Source of the DNA: Mycobacterium sp. AZCC_0083
Lineage (GTDB): Bacteria; Actinomycetota; Actinomycetes; Mycobacteriales; Mycobacteriaceae
Assembly (NCBI RefSeq): GCF_014202335.1
Contig: NZ_JACHGP010000007.1
Span: 248,001-312,000, forward strand
DNA: 64,000 nt
Direction of reading: 5' to 3'
In this document: piece after piece, positions 24,885-33,310 of the stretch
Layout of the letters: the number at the start of each line of letters is the position of its first letter
Position numbering within the stretch: position 1 is the first letter of the stretch
Notes under the pieces: model-generated
What the model was told of the DNA's origin: nothing
Seen by the model: only the letters and a program-made list of their open reading frames with translations
The model's database searches: none
Translations under genes and position numbers: made by a program

Positions 24885-26527
24885 CGGCACCAATCCTGCG
24901 GGTCGAAGACCTCACCGTCGCATTCGGCGCGGGCCGCGAACCGGTGGTGGGCGGGGTGTCCTTCGAGGTGGCACCTGGGGAATGCTTCGCCATCGTCGGC
25001 GAGTCGGGCTCCGGCAAGAGTGTCACCGCCCGCACCCTGCTCGGCCTGGCAGGCGCCGGAGCATACGTCGATGCGACCACCCTTGAGCTGCACGGCAAAT
25101 CGGTGCTTGCCAACCGCGATCGACACTGGCGGAAGGTACGCGGCCGCGAGGTCGGCTTCGTCCTCCAGGACGCGCTGGTGTCCCTCGATCCGTTGCGCAC
25201 CGTCGGCCGCGAGATCGGCGAAACCCTGCGGCTGCACCGGTACGGCAGCCGGGCCCGGCGGCGCGAACGAGTGCTCGAACTGCTCACCGCCGTCGGCGTT
25301 CCCGACCCGGAACTGCGCGCACGCCAACTCCCCCACGAACTCTCCGGCGGCCAACGCCAGCGCGCACTGATCGCATCCGCGATCGCACTGGACCCACCGC
25401 TGCTGATCGCCGACGAGCCCACCACGGCCCTCGACGTCACCATCCAGGCGCAGATCCTCGACCTGCTTGCCGCGATGAAGGACCGTGGCACCGGCCTGAT
25501 CCTGATCAGCCATGACCTTTCCGTCGTGAGCAGACTCGCCGACCGGGTCGCCGTGATGCGCCACGGCCTACTGGTGGAGCAGGGCCCGGTCGCCGACGTG
25601 CTGACCGCGCCGAGCCATCCCTACACGCGGGCCCTGTTGGATGCGATTCCCGCGGCGCACCGCAAGGGCACCCGGCTCTCCGCCGCGACGTCAACGCCGA
25701 CGGACCCGGTTCCGGTCAGACCGGCGTCGGACGGCGTGCTGTTGGAGGCCGAGAACTTGGTGAAACGCTTCCGCGGACCCGACGGTGTCGAACGCACCGC
25801 GGTCGCGGACGTCTCGTTCCACATCGGTGTCGGCGAAACCCTTGGCATCGTCGGCGAGTCCGGCTCGGGTAAGACCACTACCGCCCAACTGGCGCTGGCC
25901 CTGTTGGCACCCGACCAAGGCACCGTGCGGCTGGATGGTGCCCCCTGGTCGGAAACGACCGAAGCTGCACGGCGTCCGCGCCGCAGACAGATCTCGGTGA
26001 TCTACCAGGACCCGCTGGGCTCGTTCGACCCCCGCTGGACGGTGCGCCGGATCGTCGAGGACGCCGTGCCCGCCGAGCTGTACCCCGACAGCGCGGCCAG
26101 ACGGCAGCGAGCCGTTCGGTTGCTCGTCGACGTCGGGCTCACCGAGGAACATCTCGACCGGCGGCCGCTGCTGCTCTCCGGTGGACAGCGCCAGCGCGTG
26201 GCGATCGCGAGGGCGCTCGCGCCGGAGCCGTCCCTGATCGTGTGCGACGAACCGGTGTCCGCGCTCGACGTGACCATCCAGGCGCAAGTGCTCGACCTGC
26301 TCGCCGATCTGCAGGAGCGGCTCGGTCTGTCCTACCTATTCATCTCACACGACCTCGGCGTCATCCATCACGTCGCCGACCGGGTGCTGGTGATGCGCGA
26401 AGGCAGGATCGTCGAATCCGGCACCGCCGCCGAGATATTCGAGAACCCACGAGATCCCTACACCCGCCAGTTGCTCGCGAGCCTGCCGCTCGCCGAGCCC
26501 GAATCCGTCTCCGGAGGCTCCGCGTGA
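24881..26527 (+). CDS. Fused DppD-DppF ABC transporter ATPase
   Basis: 548 residues with two ABC ATPase domains in one chain, in place of separate DppD and DppF. Domain 1: Walker A GESGSGKSVT near residues 42-51, signature LSGGQRQR, Walker B LLIADEPT. Domain 2: Walker A GESGSGKTTT near 328, signature LSGGQRQR, Walker B LIVCDEPV. Both domains have the extra C-terminal SHPYTRALL/RDPYTRQLL motif of the oligopeptide branch. It drives import by the preceding permeases. ATG 24881 overlaps the permease stop (ATGA). Confidence 0.9.
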   Translation: MTAPILRVEDLTVAFGAGREPVVGGVSFEVAPGECFAIVGESGSGKSVTARTLLGLAGAGAYVDATTLELHGKSVLANRDRHWRKVRGREVGFVLQDALVSLDPLRTVGREIGETLRLHRYGSRARRRERVLELLTAVGVPDPELRARQLPHELSGGQRQRALIASAIALDPPLLIADEPTTALDVTIQAQILDLLAAMKDRGTGLILISHDLSVVSRLADRVAVMRHGLLVEQGPVADVLTAPSHPYTRALLDAIPAAHRKGTRLSAATSTPTDPVPVRPASDGVLLEAENLVKRFRGPDGVERTAVADVSFHIGVGETLGIVGESGSGKTTTAQLALALLAPDQGTVRLDGAPWSETTEAARRPRRRQISVIYQDPLGSFDPRWTVRRIVEDAVPAELYPDSAARRQRAVRLLVDVGLTEEHLDRRPLLLSGGQRQRVAIARALAPEPSLIVCDEPVSALDVTIQAQVLDLLADLQERLGLSYLFISHDLGVIHHVADRVLVMREGRIVESGTAAEIFENPRDPYTRQLLASLPLAEPESVSGGSA

Positions 26528-27894
26528 CCCGCCAGATCGTCCTCAATGCCTTTGACATGAACTGCGTCACGCACATCGTGGCAGGAACCTGGCGGCACCC
26601 GGAGTCGCAAGCCGCGCGCTACAAGGATCTCGAGTACTGGATCGACCTGGCCAAGCTGCTCGAGCGCGGGCTGTTCGACGGTCTGTTCATCGCCGACGTG
26701 CTCGGGATCTACGACGTCTACGGCGGCGGGCCGGAGGCGGCCCTGCGGTCGGGTGCGCAAGTGCCGGTGAACGATCCGCTGCTGGTCGTGCCCGCGATGG
26801 CAGCCGTCACCAAACACCTCGGGTTCGGGATCACGGCGTCGACGTCCTTCGAGCACCCGTACTCCTTCGCGCGGCGGATGTCGACGCTCGACCACCTGAC
26901 GAAGGGCCGCGTCGGCTGGAACGTCGTCACCGGCTACCTCGAGAGCGCGGCCCGCAACCACGGCCTGAACACGATCACGCCGCACGCCGACCGCTACGAC
27001 ATCGCCGACGAGTACACCGAGGTGCTGTACAAGCTGTGGGAGGGGTCTTGGGAGGACGACGCCGTCGGCACCGATCCCGGCCGCGCGCACTACGCCGACC
27101 CCGCCAAGGTGCACCCGATCGAACACGACGGGCAGCACTTCCGCGTCCCAGGCATCCACCTGTGCGAGCCGTCCCTGCAGCGCACACCGGTGCTCTATCA
27201 AGCCGGTGCGTCCAACCGCGGCAAGCAGTTTGGTGCGGAGAACGCCGAGGTCATCTTCATCGGCGCACCGACCAAGGAGATCTTGCGCGATGCCGTGGCC
27301 GACATCCGCGGCCGCGCGGCGGCGGCGGGGCGGGACCCTTACGACGTCAAGATCGTCAACGGCCACGTCGTGGTCACCGGCGCCACCGAGGCCGCGGCGA
27401 AGGCGCGGTACGACGACCTCCGCCGCTACACCGACCCGGAGGGTGCTCTCGCGTTGTGGTCGGGATGGCTTGGCACCGACCTGTCGCGCTTCAGTCTCGA
27501 CGACCCGGTCGCCGTCACCGACAACGAGTACCTGAAGTCGTCGGTGGCGATGTTCGGCCAGGGCCAGTGGACGCTGCGCGACTTCGTCGACGCGCACGCG
27601 ATCGACGCGGAGGGCGGTTTCACCGTCGGCTCGCCGACCCAGGTGGCCGACGACCTGCAGTCGTGGGTCGAGGAGACCGATGTCGACGGCTTCAACCTCA
27701 CCAACGCGATAACCCCCGGCTCGTTCGTCGACTTCATCGACCACGTCATACCCGAATTGCAACGGCGCGGGGCATACAAGACGTCCTACGACGAAGGCAC
27801 CCTGCGCCACAAGCTGTTTGGCCAGGGTCCACGCCTGCCAGAAACCCACCGCGCGGCGCGCTACCGCCGTGTCACAGAGGAGGTAACCCGATGA
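26524..27894 (+). CDS. NtaA/SnaA/DszA-family FMNH2-dependent monooxygenase
   Basis: 456 residues with the complete family pattern: VLNAFDMNCVTHIVAGTWRHP near residues 5-25, HPYSFARRMSTLDHLTKGRVGWNVVTGYL near 112-140, ADEYTEVLYKLWEGSW, TPVLYQAGASNRGKQFGAENAEVIF (flavin phosphate loop) near 220-244, and the C-terminal RGAYKTSYDEGTLRHKLFG. It is closely similar in plan to the protein at 29614. GTG 26524 overlaps the ATPase stop (GTGA), so it is translated with the importer that probably brings in its substrate. FMNH2 must come from a reductase elsewhere, for example 10123. Confidence 0.88.
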   Translation: MTRQIVLNAFDMNCVTHIVAGTWRHPESQAARYKDLEYWIDLAKLLERGLFDGLFIADVLGIYDVYGGGPEAALRSGAQVPVNDPLLVVPAMAAVTKHLGFGITASTSFEHPYSFARRMSTLDHLTKGRVGWNVVTGYLESAARNHGLNTITPHADRYDIADEYTEVLYKLWEGSWEDDAVGTDPGRAHYADPAKVHPIEHDGQHFRVPGIHLCEPSLQRTPVLYQAGASNRGKQFGAENAEVIFIGAPTKEILRDAVADIRGRAAAAGRDPYDVKIVNGHVVVTGATEAAAKARYDDLRRYTDPEGALALWSGWLGTDLSRFSLDDPVAVTDNEYLKSSVAMFGQGQWTLRDFVDAHAIDAEGGFTVGSPTQVADDLQSWVEETDVDGFNLTNAITPGSFVDFIDHVIPELQRRGAYKTSYDEGTLRHKLFGQGPRLPETHRAARYRRVTEEVTR

Positions 27895-29111
27895 CAGTGA
27901 CCGAGTCGCACACCGAGCCGTTGACCTACGGCTCGGATCGGCTGAACCAGCTCATCGCCGCCATCGGCGAGGGTGCGCTCGAACGCGAGCGCACCGGCGA
28001 GCGGCCCTTCGCCGCAATCGATCTCGCCCGTCAGGCGGGCCTCGGCGCCCTGCGGGTTCCGCTCGCGGACGGTGGCGGAGGCGCGAGCCTGCGTGAGCTG
28101 TTCGCCGTCGTGATCGCACTGGCCACCGTCGACGTCAACGTGGCACACATCCTGCGCGGCCACTTCTCCCACGTGGAGGAGCGCCTACGCCTCGACGACG
28201 CCGAGCGCAGGCGCGTGATCGGCCTTGCATTGCGCGGCGCGATCGTGGGCAACGCATCGACCGAACTCGGTTCGACACCTGCCGGGGCGTTCACCTGGAA
28301 GACCCGACTCGAGCGTGACGGTGACGGCTTCCGGCTGAACGGCACGAAGTACTTCACCACCGGCACGTTGTACGCCGACTACGCCGAGGTGCTCGCGAGC
28401 GACCCGGACGGCGCGACGGTGATCGCCCTCGTCCCCACCGATCGGGACGGTGTCACCGTGCTCGACGACTGGGACGGCATGGGCCAGCGTGCCACTGGTA
28501 CCGGCACCGCGATCTTCGAAGACGTGACGGTATCGCCTGACGAGACACTGCAATTCGCGCCCCCCGAGACCGGAACCGAGCCCTCGCTGTATCTGTCGGG
28601 GGCCTTCTTCCAGCTGTACGTCACCGCGCTCGAGGCCGGCGTCCTGCACGCGCTGCGGGCCGACGCGGTGGCACACGTTCACCAGCGGGCGCGCAGCTTC
28701 ACGTGGGCGCCGAACCCGTCACCTCCGGACGATCCGCTGCTCCAGCGGGAGATCGGCGAGATCGCCAGTGCCGCATACGCGGCCGAGGCGACGGTGCTGG
28801 CCGCGGCCGACGCGCTCGCGCTTGCCTACGAGGCGGATGTGGACGGCACCGACCCGAGCCTCGATCTCGCCCACGAGGCGTCGCTGCAGGCGGCAACGGC
28901 CAAGGTCGTCGTCGATGCGCTCGCGCAGAAGGCGGCGTCACAGATCTTCGACGTCGGCGGCGCGTCCGTGGTGCGCCAGGCGCACCTGCTCGACAGGCAC
29001 TGGCGCAACATCCGTACGCTGGCCTCGCACAACCCCACCTCGTACAAGGCGCAGGCAATCGGTGCCTACCACGTCCGAGGCACCCGGCTTCCCGGCAGCG
29101 GATACTTCTGA
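27891..29111 (+). CDS. Acyl-CoA-dehydrogenase-fold flavin monooxygenase, DszC/SfnB-like
   Basis: 406 residues, a paralogue of the protein at 8867: GLGALRVPLADGGGGASLRELFAVVIALATVDVNVAHILRGHF aligns throughout, as do FRLNGTKYFTTGTLYADY, DDWDGMGQRATGTGTAIFE and the C-terminal FDVGGASVVRQAHLLDRHWRN. The DszC-type ending and the adjacent DszA-type gene make an oxygenase pair that could act in sequence on one compound (S-oxidation then C-S cleavage). ATG 27891 overlaps the previous stop (ATGA) and has GAGGAGG upstream. Confidence 0.86.
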   Translation: MTVTESHTEPLTYGSDRLNQLIAAIGEGALERERTGERPFAAIDLARQAGLGALRVPLADGGGGASLRELFAVVIALATVDVNVAHILRGHFSHVEERLRLDDAERRRVIGLALRGAIVGNASTELGSTPAGAFTWKTRLERDGDGFRLNGTKYFTTGTLYADYAEVLASDPDGATVIALVPTDRDGVTVLDDWDGMGQRATGTGTAIFEDVTVSPDETLQFAPPETGTEPSLYLSGAFFQLYVTALEAGVLHALRADAVAHVHQRARSFTWAPNPSPPDDPLLQREIGEIASAAYAAEATVLAAADALALAYEADVDGTDPSLDLAHEASLQAATAKVVVDALAQKAASQIFDVGGASVVRQAHLLDRHWRNIRTLASHNPTSYKAQAIGAYHVRGTRLPGSGYF

Positions 29112-29114
29112 GTC

Positions 29115-29612
29115 ATGACCACACCGCAACCTCATCGCACCGGCACCACCTCCGCGCTGGCACCGCTGGCGTCACGGCTCGAACAGGTCGTCGATCAGCT
29201 CGGCGTGAAGTCCGTGCTGGTGATGCGCTCCGAGCCCGATTCGATGGTCGTCGCGGCCACCGCAGGTGAGGCGACCAAGCACTACACCGTTGGCGCCGGA
29301 GGAAAGAAGGCCGGTGACGACGATTCGCGGGTTCCGCTCTACTGCGAGAACGTCGTCAACGCGGATTCCGACCTGTTCGTCCGCGACTCCCGCGATGACG
29401 CGACGTTCTCGGGCAACGAGGACGAGACCGAGTTCGGACTGCACAACTATCTGGGCCTCGCAGTGCACGACGCAGAGGGCACGGTCGTCGGAACGGTGTG
29501 CGTGCTCGACGATTCCGCACGCGACTACACCGACGAACAGCGCGCCGAACTCGCTCGCCTGCGCGGCGAGGTGGAACAGATCGTTCGGCAGGACGGCACG
29601 GCCCTTGGCTGA
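29115..29612 (+). CDS. GAF-domain protein
   Basis: 165 residues forming one GAF domain: VKSVLVMRSEPDSMVVAATAG, then DDSRVPLYCENVVNADSDLFVRDSRDD and FGLHNYLGLAVHDAEGTVVGTVCVLDDSARDYTDEQ, the classic GAF ending. GAF domains bind small ligands or sense redox state. Cys77 and Cys129 are the only cysteines. No output domain is attached, so it may act on a partner or be a small enzyme of the GAF-type methionine sulfoxide reductase kind, although the three-cysteine pattern of that family is not seen. It starts 3 bp after the DszC-like gene and ends the operon, two bases from a convergent LLM gene. Confidence 0.8.
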   Translation: MTTPQPHRTGTTSALAPLASRLEQVVDQLGVKSVLVMRSEPDSMVVAATAGEATKHYTVGAGGKKAGDDDSRVPLYCENVVNADSDLFVRDSRDDATFSGNEDETEFGLHNYLGLAVHDAEGTVVGTVCVLDDSARDYTDEQRAELARLRGEVEQIVRQDGTALG

Positions 29613-29613
29613 G

Positions 29614-31044
29614 TCAGACCCTGGCGGGCAGCGTCAGCGGCTCGGAGATCCGGTCGGCCAGCGAGTTGTCGGTGAACGCTCCGCGGTACTTCGCCGCAGG
29701 GTGCGTCGAGGGCAGTCGGTCGGCGCCCCCACCGGACAGCTTGTGCCGCAACGTGCCTGACTTGTCGTCCCCCAGGAGGCCGCGCCTGCGTAGTTCCGGG
29801 AACAGTAGTTCGGCGATGTCAATGAACGTGTCGGGCCGCACGGCGTGGAACACGTTGACGCCGTCGATGCCGGCATCGCGCCACTCCTCGAGCTTGTCGG
29901 CCACTTCCTCCGGTGACCCCACGATGCGGCTGCTGCGCTCGAAGGCCCGGCCAAGGTCGGCGATCGTCGGCTCGGACGTGCCCGCGGCCTCCCCCGCCCA
30001 CCGGACCCAACCCTGCACACCGCGGAACTCACCGAGGTCGGACAGGGGTGTGTCCAACGGCAGCGCTCCCGCGTCGATGCCGGCATCGCCGAGGATGTGG
30101 CACAGGACGCCTTCGAGGGAGACCAGCTCCTCCATCCTGGCTTCCTTGTCCCTGGCCTCCTCCGAGGTGCGGCCGACGATCAACGACAGTCCCTGGAAGA
30201 ACTTCACGTCGTATGGATCCCGCCCGTAACCGGCTGCGAGTTCCCGTGTTTCGTCGATCAGGCCGCGAGCAGACTCTGGGTCGGGGCTCGAGATGAAGAC
30301 GCCCTCGGCATTGCGGGCAGCGAACCGCTGCCCCACCGGCGACGCGCCCGCCTGGAACAGCACGGGCGTGCGTTGCGGCGACGGCGTGACGAAGTGCGGT
30401 CCCTCCACCGAATAGTGCGGCCCGACGTGATTGATCTTGTGAATCTTCGACGGATCCGCGTGCACGCCGGCCTGCTTGTCTGCGCGCAGGGCATCCTCGT
30501 CCCAGGAGCCCTCCCACAACTTGTAGGCGACGTCGACGTACTCTTCGGCGATCTCGTAGCGCAGATCGTGTTCGACCAGCTTGTCGTGGCCGAAGTTTCG
30601 GTAGGTGTTGTCGGAGAAACTGGTGACGATGTTCCAGCCGACTCGTCCTTCGGTGTAGTGGTCGAGTGTGGAGATGCGACGGGCGAAGTCGAACGGCAGG
30701 GCCTGGGCGATTGAGCTGGTGTACACCAGTCCGAGATTCCGTGTGGCGGTGGCCAATGCGGAGATCAGCACCGACGGGTCGTTGGTCGGGATCTGCATGC
30801 CCTGCTCGGCGACCAGCTGGTATGACCCGTTCCACGGTGAGCGCAGCCCGGTGACGTCGGCGAAGAACATCAGGTCGTAGCCTGCGCCGTCGAGGTAACG
30901 GGCGAGCTCCACCCAATGGCTCAGCGAGTTGATCTCGTGGTTGGCCGCCTCCGGGTCCCGCCACAGACCGTGAATCACGTGCGACGGCGTGTTCATCACG
31001 AACGCGGAGAAGTAGAGCGGCCGGTCGTCGGCGGGCTTGGGCAT
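29614..31044 (-). CDS. NtaA/SnaA/DszA-family FMNH2-dependent monooxygenase
   Basis: 476 residues. LYFSAFVMNTPSHVIHGLWRDPEA near residues 10-33, FDFARRISTLDHYTEGRVGWNIVTSF near 118-143, AYKLWEGSWDEDALRADK, TPVLFQAGASPVGQRFAARNAEGVF near 226-250 and the C-terminal RGLLGDDKSGTLRHKL give a complete DszA/NtaA-type sequence. It is convergent with the GAF gene, two bases apart, and stands alone with a 43-residue membrane protein upstream. ATG 31044 follows AAGGA with good spacing. Substrate unknown; likely the same class of compound as the convergent operon. Confidence 0.87.
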   Translation of the reverse strand: MPKPADDRPLYFSAFVMNTPSHVIHGLWRDPEAANHEINSLSHWVELARYLDGAGYDLMFFADVTGLRSPWNGSYQLVAEQGMQIPTNDPSVLISALATATRNLGLVYTSSIAQALPFDFARRISTLDHYTEGRVGWNIVTSFSDNTYRNFGHDKLVEHDLRYEIAEEYVDVAYKLWEGSWDEDALRADKQAGVHADPSKIHKINHVGPHYSVEGPHFVTPSPQRTPVLFQAGASPVGQRFAARNAEGVFISSPDPESARGLIDETRELAAGYGRDPYDVKFFQGLSLIVGRTSEEARDKEARMEELVSLEGVLCHILGDAGIDAGALPLDTPLSDLGEFRGVQGWVRWAGEAAGTSEPTIADLGRAFERSSRIVGSPEEVADKLEEWRDAGIDGVNVFHAVRPDTFIDIAELLFPELRRRGLLGDDKSGTLRHKLSGGGADRLPSTHPAAKYRGAFTDNSLADRISEPLTLPARV

Positions 31045-31084
31045 GGGCTTCCTTGTCAGGGATGGTCCGCTGGAGGCAACGGCG

Positions 31085-31216
31085 TCATGGCGTGAACAGC
31101 ACGGCCCCCGCCACGACGATCAGCACGCCGAGCACGGCGACGATCCACGGCCAGATCTGGCCGACGGGTCGCCACGAAGACTCGATCATGTGTGTGATGC
31201 CTCGAAACTCGTCCAT
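31085..31216 (-). CDS. 43-residue single-helix membrane protein
   Basis: ATG 31216 is preceded by AGGGGG with 7-nt spacing and is read for 43 codons to TGA at 31085-31087. The N-terminal part is soluble and mildly charged (MDEFRGITHMIESSWRPVGQ) and the rest is one hydrophobic helix (WPWIVAVLGVLIVVAGAVLF) that reaches the C-terminus, so the chain should be a tail-anchored membrane peptide. I do not recognise a family. It lies 40 bp upstream of the LLM gene on the same strand and may share its transcript. Confidence 0.6.
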   Translation of the reverse strand: MDEFRGITHMIESSWRPVGQIWPWIVAVLGVLIVVAGAVLFTP

Positions 31217-31396
31217 CGGTGGACCCCCTAGGCGCAACGCTAAAGCGTCACGGCGGCGCCCACGATTCGCGAATGCTTGCGATCGGCCCGCCGCGCCGAT
31301 GCGGCGTGCCGGACTGATCGGCGTAACGCCTAGTGACGACGGCGATCTCGTCGTACCGACAGCGTGCAGTGCAGGCTCTCGGTGATTCGGATCATC

Positions 31397-31410
31397 GTGG
31401 TTGCAACCAC
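31397..31410. promoter_or_regulatory. 14-bp perfect palindrome GTGGTTGCAACCAC
   Basis: Perfect inverted repeat in the 243-bp gap between the small membrane protein start (31216, minus) and the stop of the tautomerase gene. It has the size of a TetR- or LacI-type operator half-pair. It could serve the small protein/LLM transcript, about 180 bp downstream of it on the minus strand. No regulator is assigned. Confidence 0.4.
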
Positions 31411-31459
31411 CCGCAGTTACCTGCTGCAGGCAATCAGGTTGTCAGGTCGACGTTTTCAG

Positions 31460-31951
31460 CTAGCCGGAAAGGCTGGCTGCCCTGCGCCCGGACAGCCGGC
31501 GCTCTGCGTAGGCGAGGCCCGCCTCGGGGTCGTCAACGACGTAGCCGACGATGTCGGCCAAGGTGTTGATACGACCGGCGCCGCCCCAGGTGCCGTCGGG
31601 AATCTCGTTGGTGAACACCCACACCCGGTTCGGATCATGGGGATGGGCAGCCCCTTCGGCGCGTAGCACCGCATCAGTCACCTCGCGCACGATGGCGGCG
31701 CGGCGTTCATCGTCGAACTGGCCCTCCGGCACCGACGCGACGATCCGGTAGCGGGGTTCAGCCGCCGGCTCACCGGCGACGTAGACGGCAGCGGGGCGGT
31801 GCAGGAACACCCACGCGATGGCCCTGGCCCGCGGATCGGCCGGATCGGCGCCCTCGTGGTGCAGCAGCAGGTCGGTCAGTTCGGACATCAGTGCCTGTTC
31901 GGCACCGTGGCTGAGGGCGCCTTCGGGAATGTAGGCATCGAGCATGGGCAT
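31460..31951 (-). CDS. Tautomerase-superfamily protein
   Basis: 163 residues beginning MPMLDAYIPEGAL, with the N-terminal Pro that becomes the catalytic base once Met is removed. HRPAAVYVAGEPAAEPRYRIVASVPEGQFDDERRAAIVREVTDAVLRAEG (about 51-100) is a second beta-alpha-beta unit, so the protein is the fused two-unit kind. NRVWVFTNEIPDGTWGGAGR follows the 4-oxalocrotonate tautomerase/MIF pattern. ATG 31951 has GGAGG upstream. It is divergent from an HxlR regulator that probably controls it. Reaction unknown; keto-enol isomerisation or dehalogenation are family options. Confidence 0.82.
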   Translation of the reverse strand: MPMLDAYIPEGALSHGAEQALMSELTDLLLHHEGADPADPRARAIAWVFLHRPAAVYVAGEPAAEPRYRIVASVPEGQFDDERRAAIVREVTDAVLRAEGAAHPHDPNRVWVFTNEIPDGTWGGAGRINTLADIVGYVVDDPEAGLAYAERRLSGRRAASLSG

Positions 31952-31977
31952 GGGTCATACCTCCGTGGTTCTGGTTG

Positions 31978-32011
31978 GGTTTATTTTGTAAACCTAGATG
32001 TCATGGGTTTA
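31978..32011. promoter_or_regulatory. Three GGTTTA half-sites, probable HxlR operator
   Basis: GGTTTA (31978-31983), TAAACC (31989-31994) and GGTTTA (32006-32011) form two overlapping inverted repeats in the 89-bp gap between the tautomerase and HxlR genes. The gap is strongly AT-rich compared with its surroundings. HxlR-type regulators usually bind such inverted repeats and control a divergent enzyme gene. Confidence 0.6.
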
Positions 32012-32026
32012 GAAAGTCAACCCAGC

Positions 32027-32032
32027 TATGAT
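32027..32032 (+). promoter_or_regulatory. -10 element TATGAT of a leaderless transcript
   Basis: TATGAT is close to the consensus TATAAT and ends 8 nt before ATG 32041. No ribosome site precedes that ATG, so the message for the HxlR gene probably starts at or next to the ATG. It lies just beyond the third GGTTTA half-site, as expected for repression. Confidence 0.55.
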
Positions 32033-32040
32033 CTACAGAC

Positions 32041-32514
32041 ATGCAGACAGATCGGTTCCGCTACAGCTCGGCCAATTGCTCGATCGCGCGGACGCTGAGC
32101 GTGGTCGGCGAGAAGTGGACCTTGCTCGTCCTTCGCGAGGCCTTCTACGGCCTGCGGCGCTTCGACGACTTCCACGCGGCGCTGGGGTGTGCACGTAATC
32201 TGCTCGCCGCGCGATTGAAAACACTTGTGGCACACGGACTGCTCGAACGCGTGGAGTACCAGGACGACCGTGGTCGCGGCCGGTACGAGTACCGCTTGAC
32301 CGCCAAGGGTCGTGAGCTGTTCCCCGTCGTGGCGGCACTGATGCAATGGGGTGACCGTTGGACCGCAGACGATGCCGGGCCCGCGGTACGACTCCTGCAC
32401 CGGGACTGCGGCGAACCGGTGTCCGTGCAGCTCACGTGCGACGGCGGCCACGTCGGATTGGGCGCCCGCGACGTCGAACCCATTCCGGGTCCCGGAGTGC
32501 TCGAGGTCGCCTGA
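32041..32514 (+). CDS. HxlR-family transcriptional regulator
   Basis: 157 residues with the HxlR winged helix: CSIARTLSVVGEKWTLLVLREAFYGLRRFDDFHAALGCARNLLAARLKTLVAHGLLERVEYQ (residues 13-75). Cys13 in the conserved N-terminal CSIART motif is the residue that senses electrophiles in several relatives. The C-terminal extension (RDCGEPVSVQLTCDGGHVG) has two more cysteines and looks like a small metal or redox loop. It is divergent from the tautomerase gene and probably represses it until an electrophile or quinone is present. Confidence 0.9.
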   Translation: MQTDRFRYSSANCSIARTLSVVGEKWTLLVLREAFYGLRRFDDFHAALGCARNLLAARLKTLVAHGLLERVEYQDDRGRGRYEYRLTAKGRELFPVVAALMQWGDRWTADDAGPAVRLLHRDCGEPVSVQLTCDGGHVGLGARDVEPIPGPGVLEVA

Positions 32515-32521
32515 CCGCGGC

Positions 32522-33241
32522 CTACTTCTTGGCCGCGTTCTTGATCATTTCCTGGGCCATCTCGGCCGCCTGATCCTTGATGCCGAACGCGCATGCCCAT
32601 GTCTCGACCGTCACGTTGGACACCTGCGACAACGCGTGCTGGCACTCCCAGCCGCCGGAGTCCTCCTGCGTGGTCACTTGGGTCAGCAGGTCGTCCTTGG
32701 CGCCGACGTCGTCGACCTCCCAGATGTAACTCGACTCGGAGTCGTCGACGGCTACCGAGAAGCCACCGCACTGCTCCCAATCGGACTTGGAGGTCTCGAA
32801 GAACTTCTTGGCGTCGTCCGCCGCGGGATAGAGCACCGCGGTCTGCTGCACCCAGTGGTCCTTGTCGTCCCCCGGTTCGCGGGAGACCTGGTCTCGGACG
32901 GCCGTCCAGGCGCTGCCGTCGTAGACCTTCTCTTCGGCACCGAAGATCACGCCGAGGCAGTCGGGGTCGGAGACGGCGTGGGAGTTGTCCGACATCTGCT
33001 CGGTCTCGTCGACGACCTCGATGTCCTTGGAGCCGAGGATCGAGTTGATCTCGCCGATGCTGAGCATCACGTCGTCGAGTTGCGATTCCTTCAACGGCGC
33101 GACGTTCAGCGGGGCAGCATCCTTGTCGCGCACTGCGTTGCCAGAAACGGTGGTGGTGCACCCCGACAACAACACCGTCATCGCGACGGCGACACACGCC
33201 GCAGAGGCGCGGGCCACCGCAGCGACGGGGCGATGTCTCAT
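32522..33241 (-). CDS. Sensor-domain lipoprotein, PknH-extracellular-domain type (LppR-like)
   Basis: 239 residues. ATG 33241 opens a signal with lipobox LLSGC, lipid anchor near Cys28. The mature part is the PknH-like extracellular sensor domain: LKESQLDDVMLSIGEINSILGSKD, then paired cysteines (DPDCLGVIFG; DWEQCGGFSV; GGWECQHAL; ETWACAFGI) that form two disulfides, and a helical end. The domain is found on mycobacterial Ser/Thr kinases and on free lipoproteins and is thought to bind a ligand outside the membrane. Position just downstream of lepA matches M. tuberculosis lppR. Confidence 0.82.
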   Translation of the reverse strand: MRHRPVAAVARASAACVAVAMTVLLSGCTTTVSGNAVRDKDAAPLNVAPLKESQLDDVMLSIGEINSILGSKDIEVVDETEQMSDNSHAVSDPDCLGVIFGAEEKVYDGSAWTAVRDQVSREPGDDKDHWVQQTAVLYPAADDAKKFFETSKSDWEQCGGFSVAVDDSESSYIWEVDDVGAKDDLLTQVTTQEDSGGWECQHALSQVSNVTVETWACAFGIKDQAAEMAQEMIKNAAKK

Positions 33242-33310
33242 CGCAACATTGTGACCGACGGAGGGACGCAATGCGCCCTTTCGGTAACCGAGCGCGCCGT
33301 GGCGCATCCG

